Positions 24,701 through 35,500 of a stretch of 64,000 nt of DNA are shown in pieces; within the stretch, counting starts at the first letter, position 1; every line of letters starts with the position of its first letter. The position numbers and the translations under genes were made by a program. The DNA is from JAHEEL01 sp963700375. Lineage in GTDB: Bacteria > Actinomycetota > Acidimicrobiia > Spongiisociales > UBA5794. The notes under the pieces were generated by a model. That model did no database searches, was not told the DNA's origin, and saw nothing but the letters and a program-made list of their open reading frames with translations. The stretch spans positions 186,001 to 250,000 of the forward strand of contig CAVOXF010000002.1 in assembly GCA_963700375.1 (NCBI GenBank), given 5' to 3'.

Positions 24701-26889
24701 ACACGATCGTCGTGATGAACACCTCGCCCGACGAGACGGTCACGCTCACCGACCTGGACGACAACCGGTTCGGCGACCTCCTCGGCTTCGATGCCGACCT
24801 GACCGGCGGCGCAACCGAGACATCGTGCAATGACCCGGTTTCGGCGATCACGATCGCTTCCGGCGGGATCTACCAGTGCACGGTCACCGCGACACTGACC
24901 GGGAATGCCGGTGAGACGCACAACAACATTGTGACGGCCGTCGCCGTCGATGACGATACGGGTTCGACGCCTGCGACTGACAACGGCGACGCCGACGTCG
25001 AGTTCACCGATGTTGATCCGGCGATCGTCGTGACGAAGACCGCCAATCCGACGGAGCTCCCGGAGTCGGGTGGTGTGGTGACGTTCGCGATTGTGGTGGC
25101 GAACGCCTCGCCAGACGAAGCCGTCACCCTCACGGTCCTCGACGACGACCGATTCGGCGACCTGCTCGGCCTCGATGCCGATCTGACCGGCGGCGCCACG
25201 GCGACGTCGTGCAACGATCCAGTGTCGGCGATCACGATCGCGGCAGGCGGGACATATGAGTGCAGCGTCACCGCGACGCTCACCGGCAATGCCGCAGCAA
25301 CTCACGTGAACGTCGTGACGGCGACTGCTGTCGACGACGAGGGCAATCCGGATTCTGATGACGCGACGGAGACGGTGACGTTCACGAATGTTGATCCCTC
25401 GATCTCAATCATCAAGACCGCCGGTCCCCTGATCGTGCCGGAATCCGGTGGCGTCGTGACGTTCGATGTCGAGGTCACCAACGATTCGCCAGACGAGTCC
25501 GTGACGGTGACGGCTCTGACCGATGACATGTTTGGTGATCTGCTCGGTGCCGATGCTGCGTTGACGGGTGGCGCTTCGGCGACCAGTTGTAACGATTCGT
25601 TGCCGATCACGATCGCGTCGGGTGGGACGTTCTCGTGCACGATCGACGCGACGCTTGCCGGGAATGCTGGTGATACGCATACGAATGTCGTGTCGGTGAC
25701 GGCGGTTGATGACGATACGGGTTCGACGCCGGCGACCGATGACGATGACGCTGTCGTGACGTTCGACAATGTGGATCCGGAGATCACGGTCGTCAAGACG
25801 GCGAATCCGACGACGCTTGACGAGTCGGGTGGCGATGTGGTGTTCACCGTGGTGGTGACGAATGATTCGCCGGATGAGTCGGTGACGATCACCGATCTCG
25901 TCGATGACATGTTTGGTGACCTGCTCGGTGCCGATACGGCATTGACGGGTGGAGCGACAGCCACGTCGTGCAACGATGGAGCGCAGGCTGCGATCGCGGC
26001 CGGAGCAACGTTCACGTGCACGATCGACGCGACGCTTGCCGGGAACGCTGGCACGACGCACACGAATGTCGTGACCGCGACGGCGGTCGACAACGACACT
26101 GGGTCGACGCCCGCGACCGACGATGACGACGCCGACGTGGACTTCACGAACGTCGATCCGTCGATTGTCGTGACGAAGACTGCTGATCCGACGTCGCTCG
26201 ATGAGCCGGGTGGCGATGTCGAGTTCACGGTCGATGTTGAGAACACGTCGTTCGAGTCCGTGACGGTTACGGATCTTGTCGATGACATGTTTGGCGATCT
26301 GCTCGGGACCGATGCTGCGTTGACGGGTGGCGCTTCGGCGACCAGTTGTAACGATTCGTTGCCGATCACGATCGCGTCGGGTGGGACGTTCTCGTGCACG
26401 ATCGACGCGACGCTTGCCGGGAATGCTGGTGATACGCATACGAATGTCGTGTCGGTGACGGCGGTTGATGACGATACGGGTTCGACGCCGGCGACCGATG
26501 ACGATGACGCTGTCGTGACGTTCGACAATGTGGATCCGGAGATCACGGTCGTCAAGACGGCGAATCCGACGACGCTTGACGAGTCGGGTGGCGATGTGGT
26601 GTTCACCGTGGTGGTGACGAATGATTCGCCGGATGAGTCGGTGACGATCACCGATCTCGTCGATGACATGTTTGGTGACCTGCTCGGTGCCGATACGGCA
26701 TTGACGGGTGGAGCGACAGCCACGTCGTGCAACGATGGAGCGCAGGCTGCGATCGCGGCCGGAGCAACGTTCACGTGCACGATCGACGCGACGCTTGCCG
26801 GGAACGCTGGCACGACGCACACGAACGTCGTGACCGCGACGGCGGTCGACGACGACACGGGTTCGACTCCTGCGACCGACGTTCGATGA
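21742..26889 (+). CDS. Giant surface protein, piece 1: signal peptide, head, SdrD-B-like domain and repeats 1-8
   Basis: 1,715 codons as read. Residues 1-43 are a Sec signal (basic MHSLRRHR, hydrophobic core, AAPASA). Residues about 44-305 have propeller-like strands with GVMYATNNDQLG, GLLYGAERQTG and GTMYAVANNGG. Next is ITGTVFGDVDQDTLYG, an SdrD-B-like start with Asp-rich turns, and LTITKDVDPIGEVAPGQVLTY, a DUF11-type start carrying a roughly 170-residue insert of jelly-roll type. From about 23,893 the tandem repeats begin (VTKTANPTTLPEPGGDV). The frame ends at 26,889 because one G too many is present in GCGACCGACGTTCGATGATG; other copies read GCGACCGACTTCGATGATG. Confidence 0.85.
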   Translation: MHSLRRHRSAVSFGAAFFMIARLLVVVAATGLLAVQSAAPASAEPTPGVCITIADSGGGNGGDDLLTIVDRMNFNASTNETNVGTGTGTYSIEAIARDSAGVMYATNNDQLGTINLTTGVFSTGGRSPMGTGTGAQGSVNFGDVDGLSFDPFTGLLYGAERQTGLDLLVVINPATGQVVEDFFGPNVDYVEIPAQAGFRDIDDIAIDPFGGTMYAVANNGGSGDHLVRIDKTTGATTDLGEIGADDVEGLGFSDTGQLWGTTGTAPLGLYPIDKTGGGFPLSGTIRPLNNGADYESVDCRTPVPAGINTITGTVFGDVDQDTLYGPSDFPDPGAVVRLYLDVNNNGVVDSGDVLVDTATTAGDGTYSFEFNAVGDFVLSVDPSSLPSGHTMTTDSVESASFATVGNTDPGNDFGWYVASPLTITKDVDPIGEVAPGQVLTYTLTAANLDSINHTGITVTDAVPAGTTYVSGSSQITAPTVTGAVTFRDEFPIDNSYAGNNSTPPGTNWSGSWVEEGESDGAGSGRVEVRDDSPPGTSYAARIERAGYGLLRQANLAGSTSATLSFDIRRESVRNSVLIVEMGSSASGPWAEVARFTGGNNGTTTVTDSSYASYTFAVPPAALTANANVRFRETTANDNFYIDNVAIEAVARSVTTFAGTPPPNVATGLELRPTETATITFQVTVDSLPGTPSIDNLASVSSTQSPIPATDTATNDVEVSIDVTKTANPTTLPEPGGDVAYTIDIVNTSGIAVTISDLDDDVFGDLLDAGNAAVSSNTCASMNLVIPPAQPRSCTFDAALVGEPPATHVNTVTATAGNPGHGSDTDTDDETVTFTNVDPTITILKTANPTELPEPGGEVTFTVLVTNTSPVESVTTTSLTDSRFGDLLGTDAALTGGATATTCNDAPQAAIAPSGTFSCTITATLTGEAGTTHTNVVSVEAVDDDPGSTPATATDNADVDFTNVDPTITVDKTANPTMLPEPGGDVTYTIVVMNTSPDETVTLTDLDDNRFGDLLGFDADLTGGATETSCNDPVSAITIASGGIYQCTVTATLTGNAGETHNNIVTAVAVDDDTGSTPATDNGDADVEFTDVDPAIVVTKTANPTELPESGGVVTFAIVVANASPDEAVTLTVLDDDRFGDLLGLDADLTGGATATSCNDPVSAITIAAGGTYECSVTATLTGNAAATHVNVVTATAVDDEGNPDSDDATETVTFTNVDPSISIIKTAGPLIVPESGGVVTFDVEVTNDSPDESVTVTALTDDMFGDLLGADAALTGGASATSCNDSLPITIASGGTFSCTIDATLAGNAGDTHTNVVSVTAVDDDTGSTPATDDDDAVVTFDNVDPEITVVKTANPTTLDESGGDVVFTVVVTNDSPDESVTITDLVDDMFGDLLGADTALTGGATATSCNDGAQAAIAAGATFTCTIDATLAGNAGTTHTNVVTATAVDNDTGSTPATDDDDADVDFTNVDPSIVVTKTADPTSLDEPGGDVEFTVDVENTSFESVTVTDLVDDMFGDLLGTDAALTGGASATSCNDSLPITIASGGTFSCTIDATLAGNAGDTHTNVVSVTAVDDDTGSTPATDDDDAVVTFDNVDPEITVVKTANPTTLDESGGDVVFTVVVTNDSPDESVTITDLVDDMFGDLLGADTALTGGATATSCNDGAQAAIAAGATFTCTIDATLAGNAGTTHTNVVTATAVDDDTGSTPATDVR

Positions 26890-26896
26890 TGCCGAC

Positions 26897-27646
26897 GTGG
26901 ACTTCACGAACGTCGATCCGTCGATTGTCGTGACGAAGACTGCTGATCCGACGTCGCTTGATGAGCCGGGTGGCGATGTCGAGTTCACGGTCGATGTTGA
27001 GAACACGTCGTTCGAGTCCGTGACGGTTACGGATCTTGTCGATGACATGTTTGGTGATCTGCTCGGGACCGATGCTGCGTTGACGGGTGGCGCTTCGGCG
27101 ACCAGTTGTAACGATTCGTTGCCGATCACGATCGCGTCGGGTGGGACGTTCTCGTGCACGATCGACGCGACGCTTGCCGGGAATGCTGGGATGACGCATA
27201 CGAATGTCGTGTCGGTGACGGCGGTTGATGACGATACGGGTTCGACGCCGGCGACCGATGACGATGACGCTGTCGTGACGTTCGACAATGTGGATCCGGA
27301 GATCACGGTCGTCAAGACGGCGAATCCGACGACGCTTGACGAGTCGGGTGGCGATGTGGTGTTCACCGTGGTGGTGACGAATGATTCGCCGGATGAGTCG
27401 GTGACGATCACCGATCTCGTCGATGACATGTTTGGTGACCTGCTCGGTGCCGATACGGCATTGACGGGTGGAGCGACAGCCACGTCGTGCAACGATGGAG
27501 CGCAGGCTGCGATCGCGGCCGGAGCAACGTTCACGTGCACGATTGACGCGACGCTTGCCGGGAACGCTGGCACGACGCACACGAATGTCGTGACCGCCAC
27601 CGCGGTCGACAACGACACTGGGTTCGACGCCCGCGACCGACGATGA
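26897..27646 (+). CDS. Giant surface protein, piece 2: repeats 9-10
   Basis: 249 codons in the frame one base later than piece 1, with no signal or ribosome-binding site of its own. It contains one A-type repeat (SIVVTKTADPTSLDEPGG) and one B-type repeat (EITVVKTANPTTLDESGG). The frame is lost near 27,622, where ACTGGGTTCGACG replaces ACTGGGTCGACG. Not an independent gene in my view. Confidence 0.7.
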   Translation: MDFTNVDPSIVVTKTADPTSLDEPGGDVEFTVDVENTSFESVTVTDLVDDMFGDLLGTDAALTGGASATSCNDSLPITIASGGTFSCTIDATLAGNAGMTHTNVVSVTAVDDDTGSTPATDDDDAVVTFDNVDPEITVVKTANPTTLDESGGDVVFTVVVTNDSPDESVTITDLVDDMFGDLLGADTALTGGATATSCNDGAQAAIAAGATFTCTIDATLAGNAGTTHTNVVTATAVDNDTGFDARDRR

Positions 27647-27656
27647 CGACGCCGAC

Positions 27657-28971
27657 GTGGACTTCACGAACGTCGATCCGACCATCACGGTCGACAAGAC
27701 CGCCGACCCGACCTATCTGCTCGAGCCGGGTGGCGACGTCGAATTCACCGTGGTGGTGACGAACGACTCGCCGGATGAGTCGGTGACGATCACCGATCTC
27801 GTCGATGACATGTTTGGTGACCTGCTCGGTGCCGATACGGCCCTGACGGGTGGCGCTTCGGCGACGTCGTGCAACGACGGCGTGTCGGCGATCACGATCG
27901 CGTCGGGTGGCACGTTCACCTGCACGATCACCGCAAGCCTCACGGGTGATGCCGGGACGACGCATACGAACGTTGTGACCGCCACGGCGATCGACAACGA
28001 CACCGGTTCGACTCCTGCGACCGACTTCGATGATGCCGACGTCGACTTCACGAACGATGATCCGTCGGTCTCGATCGAGAAGACGGCGAATCCGACGACG
28101 CTGCCCGAGCCGGGTGGCGACGTGGTGTTCACCGTGGTCGTGACGAACGACTCGCCGGATGAGTCGGTGACGATCACCGATCTCGTCGATGACATGTTTG
28201 GTGACCTGCTCGGTGCCGATACGGCCCTGACGGGTGGCGCTTCGGCGACGTCGTGCAACGACGGCGTGTCGGCGATCACGATCGCGTCGGGTGGCACGTT
28301 CACCTGCACGATCACCGCAAGCCTCACGGGTGATGCCGGGACGACGCATACGAATGTCGTGTCGGTGACGGCGGTTGATGACGATACGGGTTCGACTCCT
28401 GCGACCGACTTCGATGATGCCGACGTGGACTTCACGAACGTCGATCCGACCATCACGGTCGACAAGACCGCCGACCCGACCTATCTGCTCGAGCCGGGTG
28501 GCGATGTGGTGTTCACCGTGGTGGTGACGAACGACTCGCCGGATGAGTCGGTGACGATCACCGATCTCGTCGATGACATGTTTGGTGACCTGCTCGGTGC
28601 CGATACGGCATTGACGGGTGGAGCGACAGCCACGTCGTGCAACGACGGCGTGTCGGCGATCACGATCGCGTCGGGTGGCACGTTCACCTGCACGATCACC
28701 GCGACGCTTGCCGGGAACGCTGGCACGACGCACACGAATGTCGTGACCGCCACGGCGATCGACAACGACACCGGTTCGACTCCTGCGACCGACTTCGATG
28801 ATGCCGACGTGGACTTCACGAACGTCGATCCGTCGATTGTCGTGACGAAGACTGCTGATCCGACGTCGCTTGATGAGCCGGGTGGCGATGTCGAGTTCAC
28901 GGTCGATGTTGAGAACACGTCGTTCGAGTCCGTGACGGTTACGGATCTTGTCGATGACATGTTTGGTGATC
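27657..28971 (+). CDS. Giant surface protein, piece 3: repeats 11-14
   Basis: The third frame continues the repeats (TITVDKTADPTYLLEPGG twice, SVSIEKTANPTTLPEPGG, SIVVTKTADPTSLDEPGG). The proper frame ends near 28,972, where GATCTCGCTCGGG carries an extra C relative to GATCTGCTCGGG elsewhere; read on unbroken, the frame closes at 29,024. This piece keeps the two conserved Cys per repeat. Confidence 0.7.
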
Positions 28972-29556
28972 TCGCTCGGGACCGATGCTGCGTTGACGGG
29001 TGGCGCTTCGGCGACCAGTTGTAACGATTCGTTGCCGATCACGATCGCGTCGGGTGGGACGTTCATCGTGCACGATCGACGCGACGCTTGCCGGGAACGC
29101 TGGCACGACGCATACGAATGTTGTGACCGTGACGGCGATCGACAACGATACGGGTTCGACGCCGGCGACCGATGACGATGACGCTGTCGTGACGTTCGAC
29201 AATGTGGATCCGGAGATCACGGTCGTCAAGACGGCGAATCCGACGACGCTTGACGAGTCGGGTGGCGATGTGGTGTTCACCGTGGTGGTGACGAATGATT
29301 CGCCGGATGAGTCCGTGACGATCACCGATCTCGTCGATGACATGTTTGGTGACCTGCTCGGTGCCGATACGGCATTGACGGGTGGAGCGACAGCCACGTC
29401 GTGCAACGATGGAGCGCAGGCTGCGATCGCGGCCGGAGCAACGTTCACGTGCACGATCGACGCGACGCTTGCCGGGAACGCTGGCACGACGCACACGAAT
29501 GTCGTGACCGCCACGGCGGTCGACAACGACACTGGGTCGACGCCCGCGACCGACGA
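28972..29556 (+). CDS. Giant surface protein, piece 4: end of repeat 14 and repeat 15, itself split once
   Basis: From 28,972 to about 29,064 the repeat (TDAALTGGASATSCNDSLP) is read in a fourth position. An extra A in ACGTTCATCGTGCACG (other copies ACGTTCTCGTGCACG) then shifts it again, and a B-type repeat follows (EITVVKTANPTTLDESGG) until an extra C near 29,557 in GACGATCGACGACGCC. No start signals are present; this is a fragment of the giant gene. Confidence 0.65.
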
Positions 29557-29570
29557 TCGACGACGCCGAC

Positions 29571-32500
29571 GTGGACTTCACGAACGTCGATCCGTCGATT
29601 GTCGTGACGAAGACTGCTGATCCGACGTCGCTCGATGAGCCGGGTGGCGATGTCGAGTTCACGGTCGATGTTGAGAACACGTCGTTCGAGTCCGTGACGG
29701 TTACGGATCTTGTCGATGACATGTTTGGCAATCTCCTCGGGACCGATGCTGCGTTGACGGGTGGCGCTTCGGCGACCAGTTGTAACGATTCGTTGCCGAT
29801 CACGATCGCGTCGGGTGGGACGTTCTCGTGCACGATCGACGCGACGCTTGCCGGGAATGCTGGTGATACGCATACGAATGTCGTGTCGGTGACGGCGGTT
29901 GATGACGATACGGGTTCGACGCCGGCGACCGATGACGATGACGCTGTCGTGACGTTCGACAATGTGGATCCGGAGATCACGGTCGTCAAGACGGCGAATC
30001 CGACGACGCTTGACGAGTCGGGTGGCGATGTGGTGTTCACCGTGGTGGTGACGAATGATTCGCCGGATGAGTCGGTGACGATCACCGATCTCGTCGATGA
30101 CCGCTTCGGTGACCTGCTCGGTGCCGATACGGCATTGACGGGTGGCGCTTCAGCGACGCGTTGCAACGATTCGTTGCCGATCACGATCGCGTCGGGTGTC
30201 ACGTTCACCTGCACGATCGACGCGACGCTTGCCGGGAACGCTGGCACGACGCACACGAACGTCGTGACCGTGACGGCGGTTGATGACGATACGGGTTCGA
30301 CTCCGGCGACCGATGACGATGACGCTGTCGTGACGTTCGACAATGTGGATCCGGAGATCACGGTCGTGACGAAGACGGCGAATCCGACGACGCTTGACGA
30401 GTCGGGTGGCGATGTGGTGTTCACCGTGGTCGTGACGAATGATTCGCCGGATGAGTCGGTGACGATCACCGATCTCGTCGATGACATGTTTGGTGACCTG
30501 CTCGGTGCCGATACGGCATTGACGGGTGGAGCGACAGCCACGTCGTGCAACGATGGAGCGCAGGCTGCGATCGCGGCCGGAGCAACGTTCACGTGCACCA
30601 TTGACGCGACGCTTGCCGGGAACGCTGGCACGACGCACACGAATGTCGTGACCGCGACGGCGATCGACAACGACACTGGGTCGACGCCCGCGACCGACGA
30701 TGACGACGCTGTCGTGACGTTCGACAACGTCGACCCGACGATCGAGGTCATCAAGACCGCATCTCCGACGAACCTGCCGGAGCCCGGTGGCGACGTCACC
30801 TATACCGTCCGAGTCCGGAATACCTCGGTCGAACCAGTGACAATCACTGCCTTGACGGATGACCGCTTCGGCAATCTCCTCGGACTCGATGCAAACCTCA
30901 CTGGCGGCGCTTCGGCGACCAGCTGCAACGACGCTCCGCAGGCTCCGATCGCGGTCGGCGGCACATTCACCTGCACCATCGACGCAGCGTTGGTCGGCGC
31001 GGACGGCGGTTCGCACGTCAACGTTGTCATGGCAACGGCTGTCGACAACGATCCGGGATCGACGCCGGCAACCGACGATGACGATGCAACAGTCAACTTC
31101 GGGCCCAGCGACCTGCCGAGTATCGTCGTGACGAAGACCGCCAACCCGACGTCGTTGGCGGAACCGGGTGGCGACGTGACCTTCACGGTCTCCGTCGAGA
31201 ACACATCGGTTGAGACGCTCACTATCACGGACCTGTCCGACAACCGGTTCGGCGACCTGTTGGGCCTCGACGCAGCCCTCACCGGCGGCGCGACCGCCAC
31301 GACCTGCAACGACGCACTGCCGATCGACATCGATGCTTCGGACACCTTCACCTGCACGATCGACGCGACCCTTGCCGGCGACGCGGGCGACACACACGAC
31401 AACACCGTGTCCGCGACCGTCGAGGACACCGACGCGAATGAGGCGACCGAGACGGACGACGCCACGGTCACATTCACGGACGTGCTGCCGACGATCACGG
31501 TCGACAAGACCGCCAATCCCACGACGCTCGACGAGCCGGGTGGGGACGTTCTGTTCACCGTGGTGGTGACGAATACGTCGGTTGAGCCGGTGACGATCAC
31601 CGGCCTCGTCGACAGCCGCTTCGGCAACCTGCTCGGACCGGATGCAAACCTCACTGGCGGCGCGACTGCGACGTCGTGCAACGACGCACCGCAGGCTCCG
31701 CTCCCCGTCTCGGGCACGTTCACCTGCACGATCGGTGCGACACTGACCGGTGACGCCGGCCAGACCCACGACAACGTCGTGCTGGCGACCGCAGTCGACA
31801 ATGAGAACAACCCGGCGGCCGATGCGGATGGCGCAACGGTGACGTTCATCGACGCACTGCCGACGATCGAGGTGACGAAGGCGGCCAACCCCACAACGCT
31901 GGCCGAGCCGGGTGGCGATGTGACCTTCACCGTTCAGGTGAGAAACACCTCGGTTGAGACGCTCACTATCACGGACCTGTCCGACAACCGGTTCGGCGAT
32001 CTGCTGGATATCGATGCCAACCTCACGGGCGGCGCCTCCGCCACGTCGTGCAATGATGCGCCGCAGGCACCGATTGCCGTTGGTGGCACATTCACGTGCA
32101 CGATCGACGCCACCCTCGCCGGCGACGCCGGCCAGACGCACGAGAACATCGTGTCTGCGACCGCCGTCGACAACGAGAACAACCCGGCAACCGACGACGC
32201 CACGGAGACCGTGACGTTCACGAACGTCGACCCGACCATCCTCGTGACGAAGACCCCGGCTCCGGCGTCGGTGCCAGAGACCGGCGGCAATGTCGTGTTC
32301 ACGGTCCAGGTCGAGAACACGTCGATCGAGCCGGTGACGACCACCGTTCTCTCCGACGACCAGTTCGGGAACCTGTTGGGGCTCGACACGGCGCTGACCG
32401 GCGGAGCGACGGCGACGTCGTGCAACGGTTCGTTGCCAATCACGATCGCCGTCGGTGGGACCTTCACTTGCACGATCGATGCCACCCTGTCCGGTGACGT

Positions 32501-35500
32501 GGGCGACACGCACACCAACGTCGTCTCCGCGACCGCCATCGACAACGACACTGGGTCCACTCCCGCCACGGACGATGACGATGCCGACGTCACGTTCACC
32601 GACGTGCCGCCGAACATTGGAGTCACGAAGACGCCGTCGGTCGGATCCGTAGATGAGCCGGGCGACACCGTCACCTTCGACGTGACCGTGGACAACGCGT
32701 CCGCTGAAGCTGTCACACTCAACACACTCACCGACACCGTATTCGGCAACCTGCTGGATGCGGCCAACACCGCCGTCGACGCGAACACCTGCGCAACCGA
32801 GGATCGGGATATCCCGGCCGGCGGATCGTTCACCTGCTCGTTCGACGCCGATCTGGTCGGCACAGCGGCAGGGCCCGACCATCAGAACACGATCAGGGCT
32901 GTCGCCAGCGACAACGAGGGCACCCCTGCTGAGGACGACGACTCCGCGACCGTCGGATTCGACGACATCCTTCCGACCATCTCGGTCGACAAGACCGTGA
33001 ACCCGGGATCGCTCCCGGAGCCCGGTGGATCCGCGACCTTCTCGGTCTCGGTCGCCAACACGTCTGACGAGCCGATCACGCTCGACTCGCTGAACGATTC
33101 GGTGTTTGGGAACCTGCTGCTCGGCACCAACGCTGCCGTGACGCTGAACACCTGCGCAACGGAGCCTCGCCCCATTCCCGTGGGCGGAACCTTCGACTGC
33201 ACGTTCGTTGCCGACCTCGTCGGTGACGCTGCCGGTGCCGACCACCTCGACCGGGTGACGGCTGGAGCCTCTGACGACGAGGGGAACGACACCTCGGCGT
33301 TCGATGAGGCAACCGTCGTCTACACGGACGTGCTGCCATCGGTCAGCATCTCGAAGTCGCCTTCGGTCGGCTCGATCCCCGAGCCCGGCGGACCGGTCAC
33401 CTTCTCGATCCTGGTGGCCAATACGTCCATCGAGAGCATCGTCATCGACACGCTCAGCGACAGCGACTTCGGCGACCTCTTGGACGGCTCCAACCCGAAC
33501 GTGTCGGCGAACACCTGCCCGGCGCAGGCGACCACCCTGCCGATTGGCGGGACGCTGAGTTGCGTGTTCACGGCCGTCGTCACCGGCGACGCCTCCGGAG
33601 CGGACCACAGCAACACCGCGACCGTTGAAGCCCACGACAACGAGGACAACTCGGTCTCGGATAGCGACGACGCCATCGTCGAGTTCACCGACGCGCTCCC
33701 CAACGTTGACGTCACGAAGAGTCCCTCACCGGCCTCTGTGCCTGAGCCGGGGGACACCGTCACCTTCACCGTGACGATCGACAACACGGTCGACGAAGAC
33801 GTGACGCTCACGGCGCTGGTCGATGACGTATACGGCAACCTGCTCGACAACGGCAACGCTGCCGTGTCGGACAACAGCTGCCCGACGGTGTCGCGCGACA
33901 TCGCGGTCGGCGGATCGTTCACGTGCTCCTTCGACGCCTTCGTGGCCGGCAACTTCGGTGATCCGGCGCACATCAACACGGTCGAGGCCAGCGTCATCGA
34001 CAACGAACTCAATCCGGCCACCGACGGTGATTCGGCAACCGTCACCTACAACGACGTGCCTCCGACCATCGACGTCTCGAAGAACGTCACACCGGGATCG
34101 CTTGCAGAACCTGGCGGACCGGCGGTCTTCACGGTCGAGGTGACCAACACCTCGGTCGAAGCCGTGACGCTTGACTCGCTCGTCGACAGCGACTTCGGCG
34201 ACTTGCTCGACGCAGGCAACGGTGCGGTGTCCGCCAATACCTGTCCGACGGTGCTGCGAGACATCGCAATTGGTGGAACGTTCGCTTGCACATTCACCGC
34301 CGATCTCGTCGGCGACGCGTCTGGTCCCGACCATGCCAACACCGTGTCGGCCGAGGCCTCCGATGACGACGGGAACCCGACAACCGACAGCGACGATGCG
34401 ACCGTCGAGTTCGACGATGTGCTGCCGACGGTCACGACGGCGAAGACGCCAAGCGCGGGTTCGGTGTCCGAGCCAGGGGCCACCGTCACGTTCACAGTGA
34501 GCGTCGAGAACACCTCGCCCGAGTCGGTGACCTTGACCGACCTCGATGACGACGTGTTCGGCGACCTGCTCGATATCAACAACACGGCCATCACCAACAA
34601 CGCCTGCCTGACACCGTCGAGGGACATCGCGATCGGGGGGGCGTTCACGTGCACCTTCGATGCGTTCATCGCCGGCAACAACGGCGATCCGGCACATGAG
34701 AACACGGTGACGGCAATCGTCGAAGACAACGACGGGAATGATGGAACTGACGACGACGACGCCACCGTGGCGTTCGGCGACACGCTCCCCACCATCGACG
34801 TCACCAAGACCGCGAACCCGGGATCCGTTGCGGAGCCGGGTGGGACGGTCACCTTCAGCGTGACGGTCGCTAACACCAGCGTCGAAGCTCTCACCCTGAC
34901 GGCACTCGACGACGATCAGTATGGCGACCTGCTGGATGGCGGGAACGCGCTGGTGTCGGACAACACCTGCGCAGGCCCGGATCCGACCATCGCCGTCGGG
35001 GGCTCGTTCACGTGCTCCTTCGATGCCTTCGTGGGCGGTGACGCCTCCGGATCCGACCATGTCAACATCGTCACGGCGACCGCCGAAGACGATGACACGA
35101 ACGAGGTCATGGACGACGACTCGGCCGTGGTCACGATCACCGACGTGCCGCCGACGGTCACGACGACCAAGACGCCGTCGGCTGCCAACGTGTCAGAGCC
35201 CGGGGACACCGTGACCTTCTCGGTCTCGATCCAGAACACCTCGCTCGAGTCGGTGACGCTGACGTCGCTGACCGACGATGTGTTCGGCGACCTGCTGACC
35301 GTGAACCCGCTGCTGTCCTCCAACACGTGCCCGTCACAGCCCGTCGACATGGCGGCCGGAGATACGTTCTCATGTAGCTTCGACGCATTCGTCGTCGGCA
35401 ACTTCGGCGATGCTGCCCATGTCGACACCGTCACCGCGACGGTACGTGACAACGACGGCACCACGGGGAGCGGCGGCGACGACGCCACCGTCGACTTCAC

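Larger units (their letters stand above)
25500..30720 (+). repeat. Homogenised core: near-identical 759-bp A-B dimers
   Basis: Within the repeat array an A-type unit (SIVVTKTADPTSLDEPGG) and a B-type unit (EITVVKTANPTTLDESGG) alternate. The B-unit start GAGATCACGGTCGTC recurs at 25,780, 26,539 and 27,299, and again at 29,213 and 29,973: spacing 759 or, across a frameshift, 760. Many copies are identical over hundreds of bases, showing recent amplification or gene conversion. All five frame-breaking insertions fall in this block. Confidence 0.85.

Noticed and set aside
26897..29556. The middle frame pieces as independent small surface proteins
   Set aside because: They lack signal peptides, ribosome-binding sites and anchors, and begin and end mid-repeat at single-base insertions.
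30150..33635. A 1,161-codon open frame on the minus strand across the repeat array, plus others of 300-740 codons between 25.3 and 30.8 kb
   Set aside because: They are antisense shadows of the giant gene: low complexity (Arg/His/Asp-rich or Ser/Thr/Val-rich), repeated with the array, no start signals. The sense strand has signal peptide, domain pattern and sorting signal.
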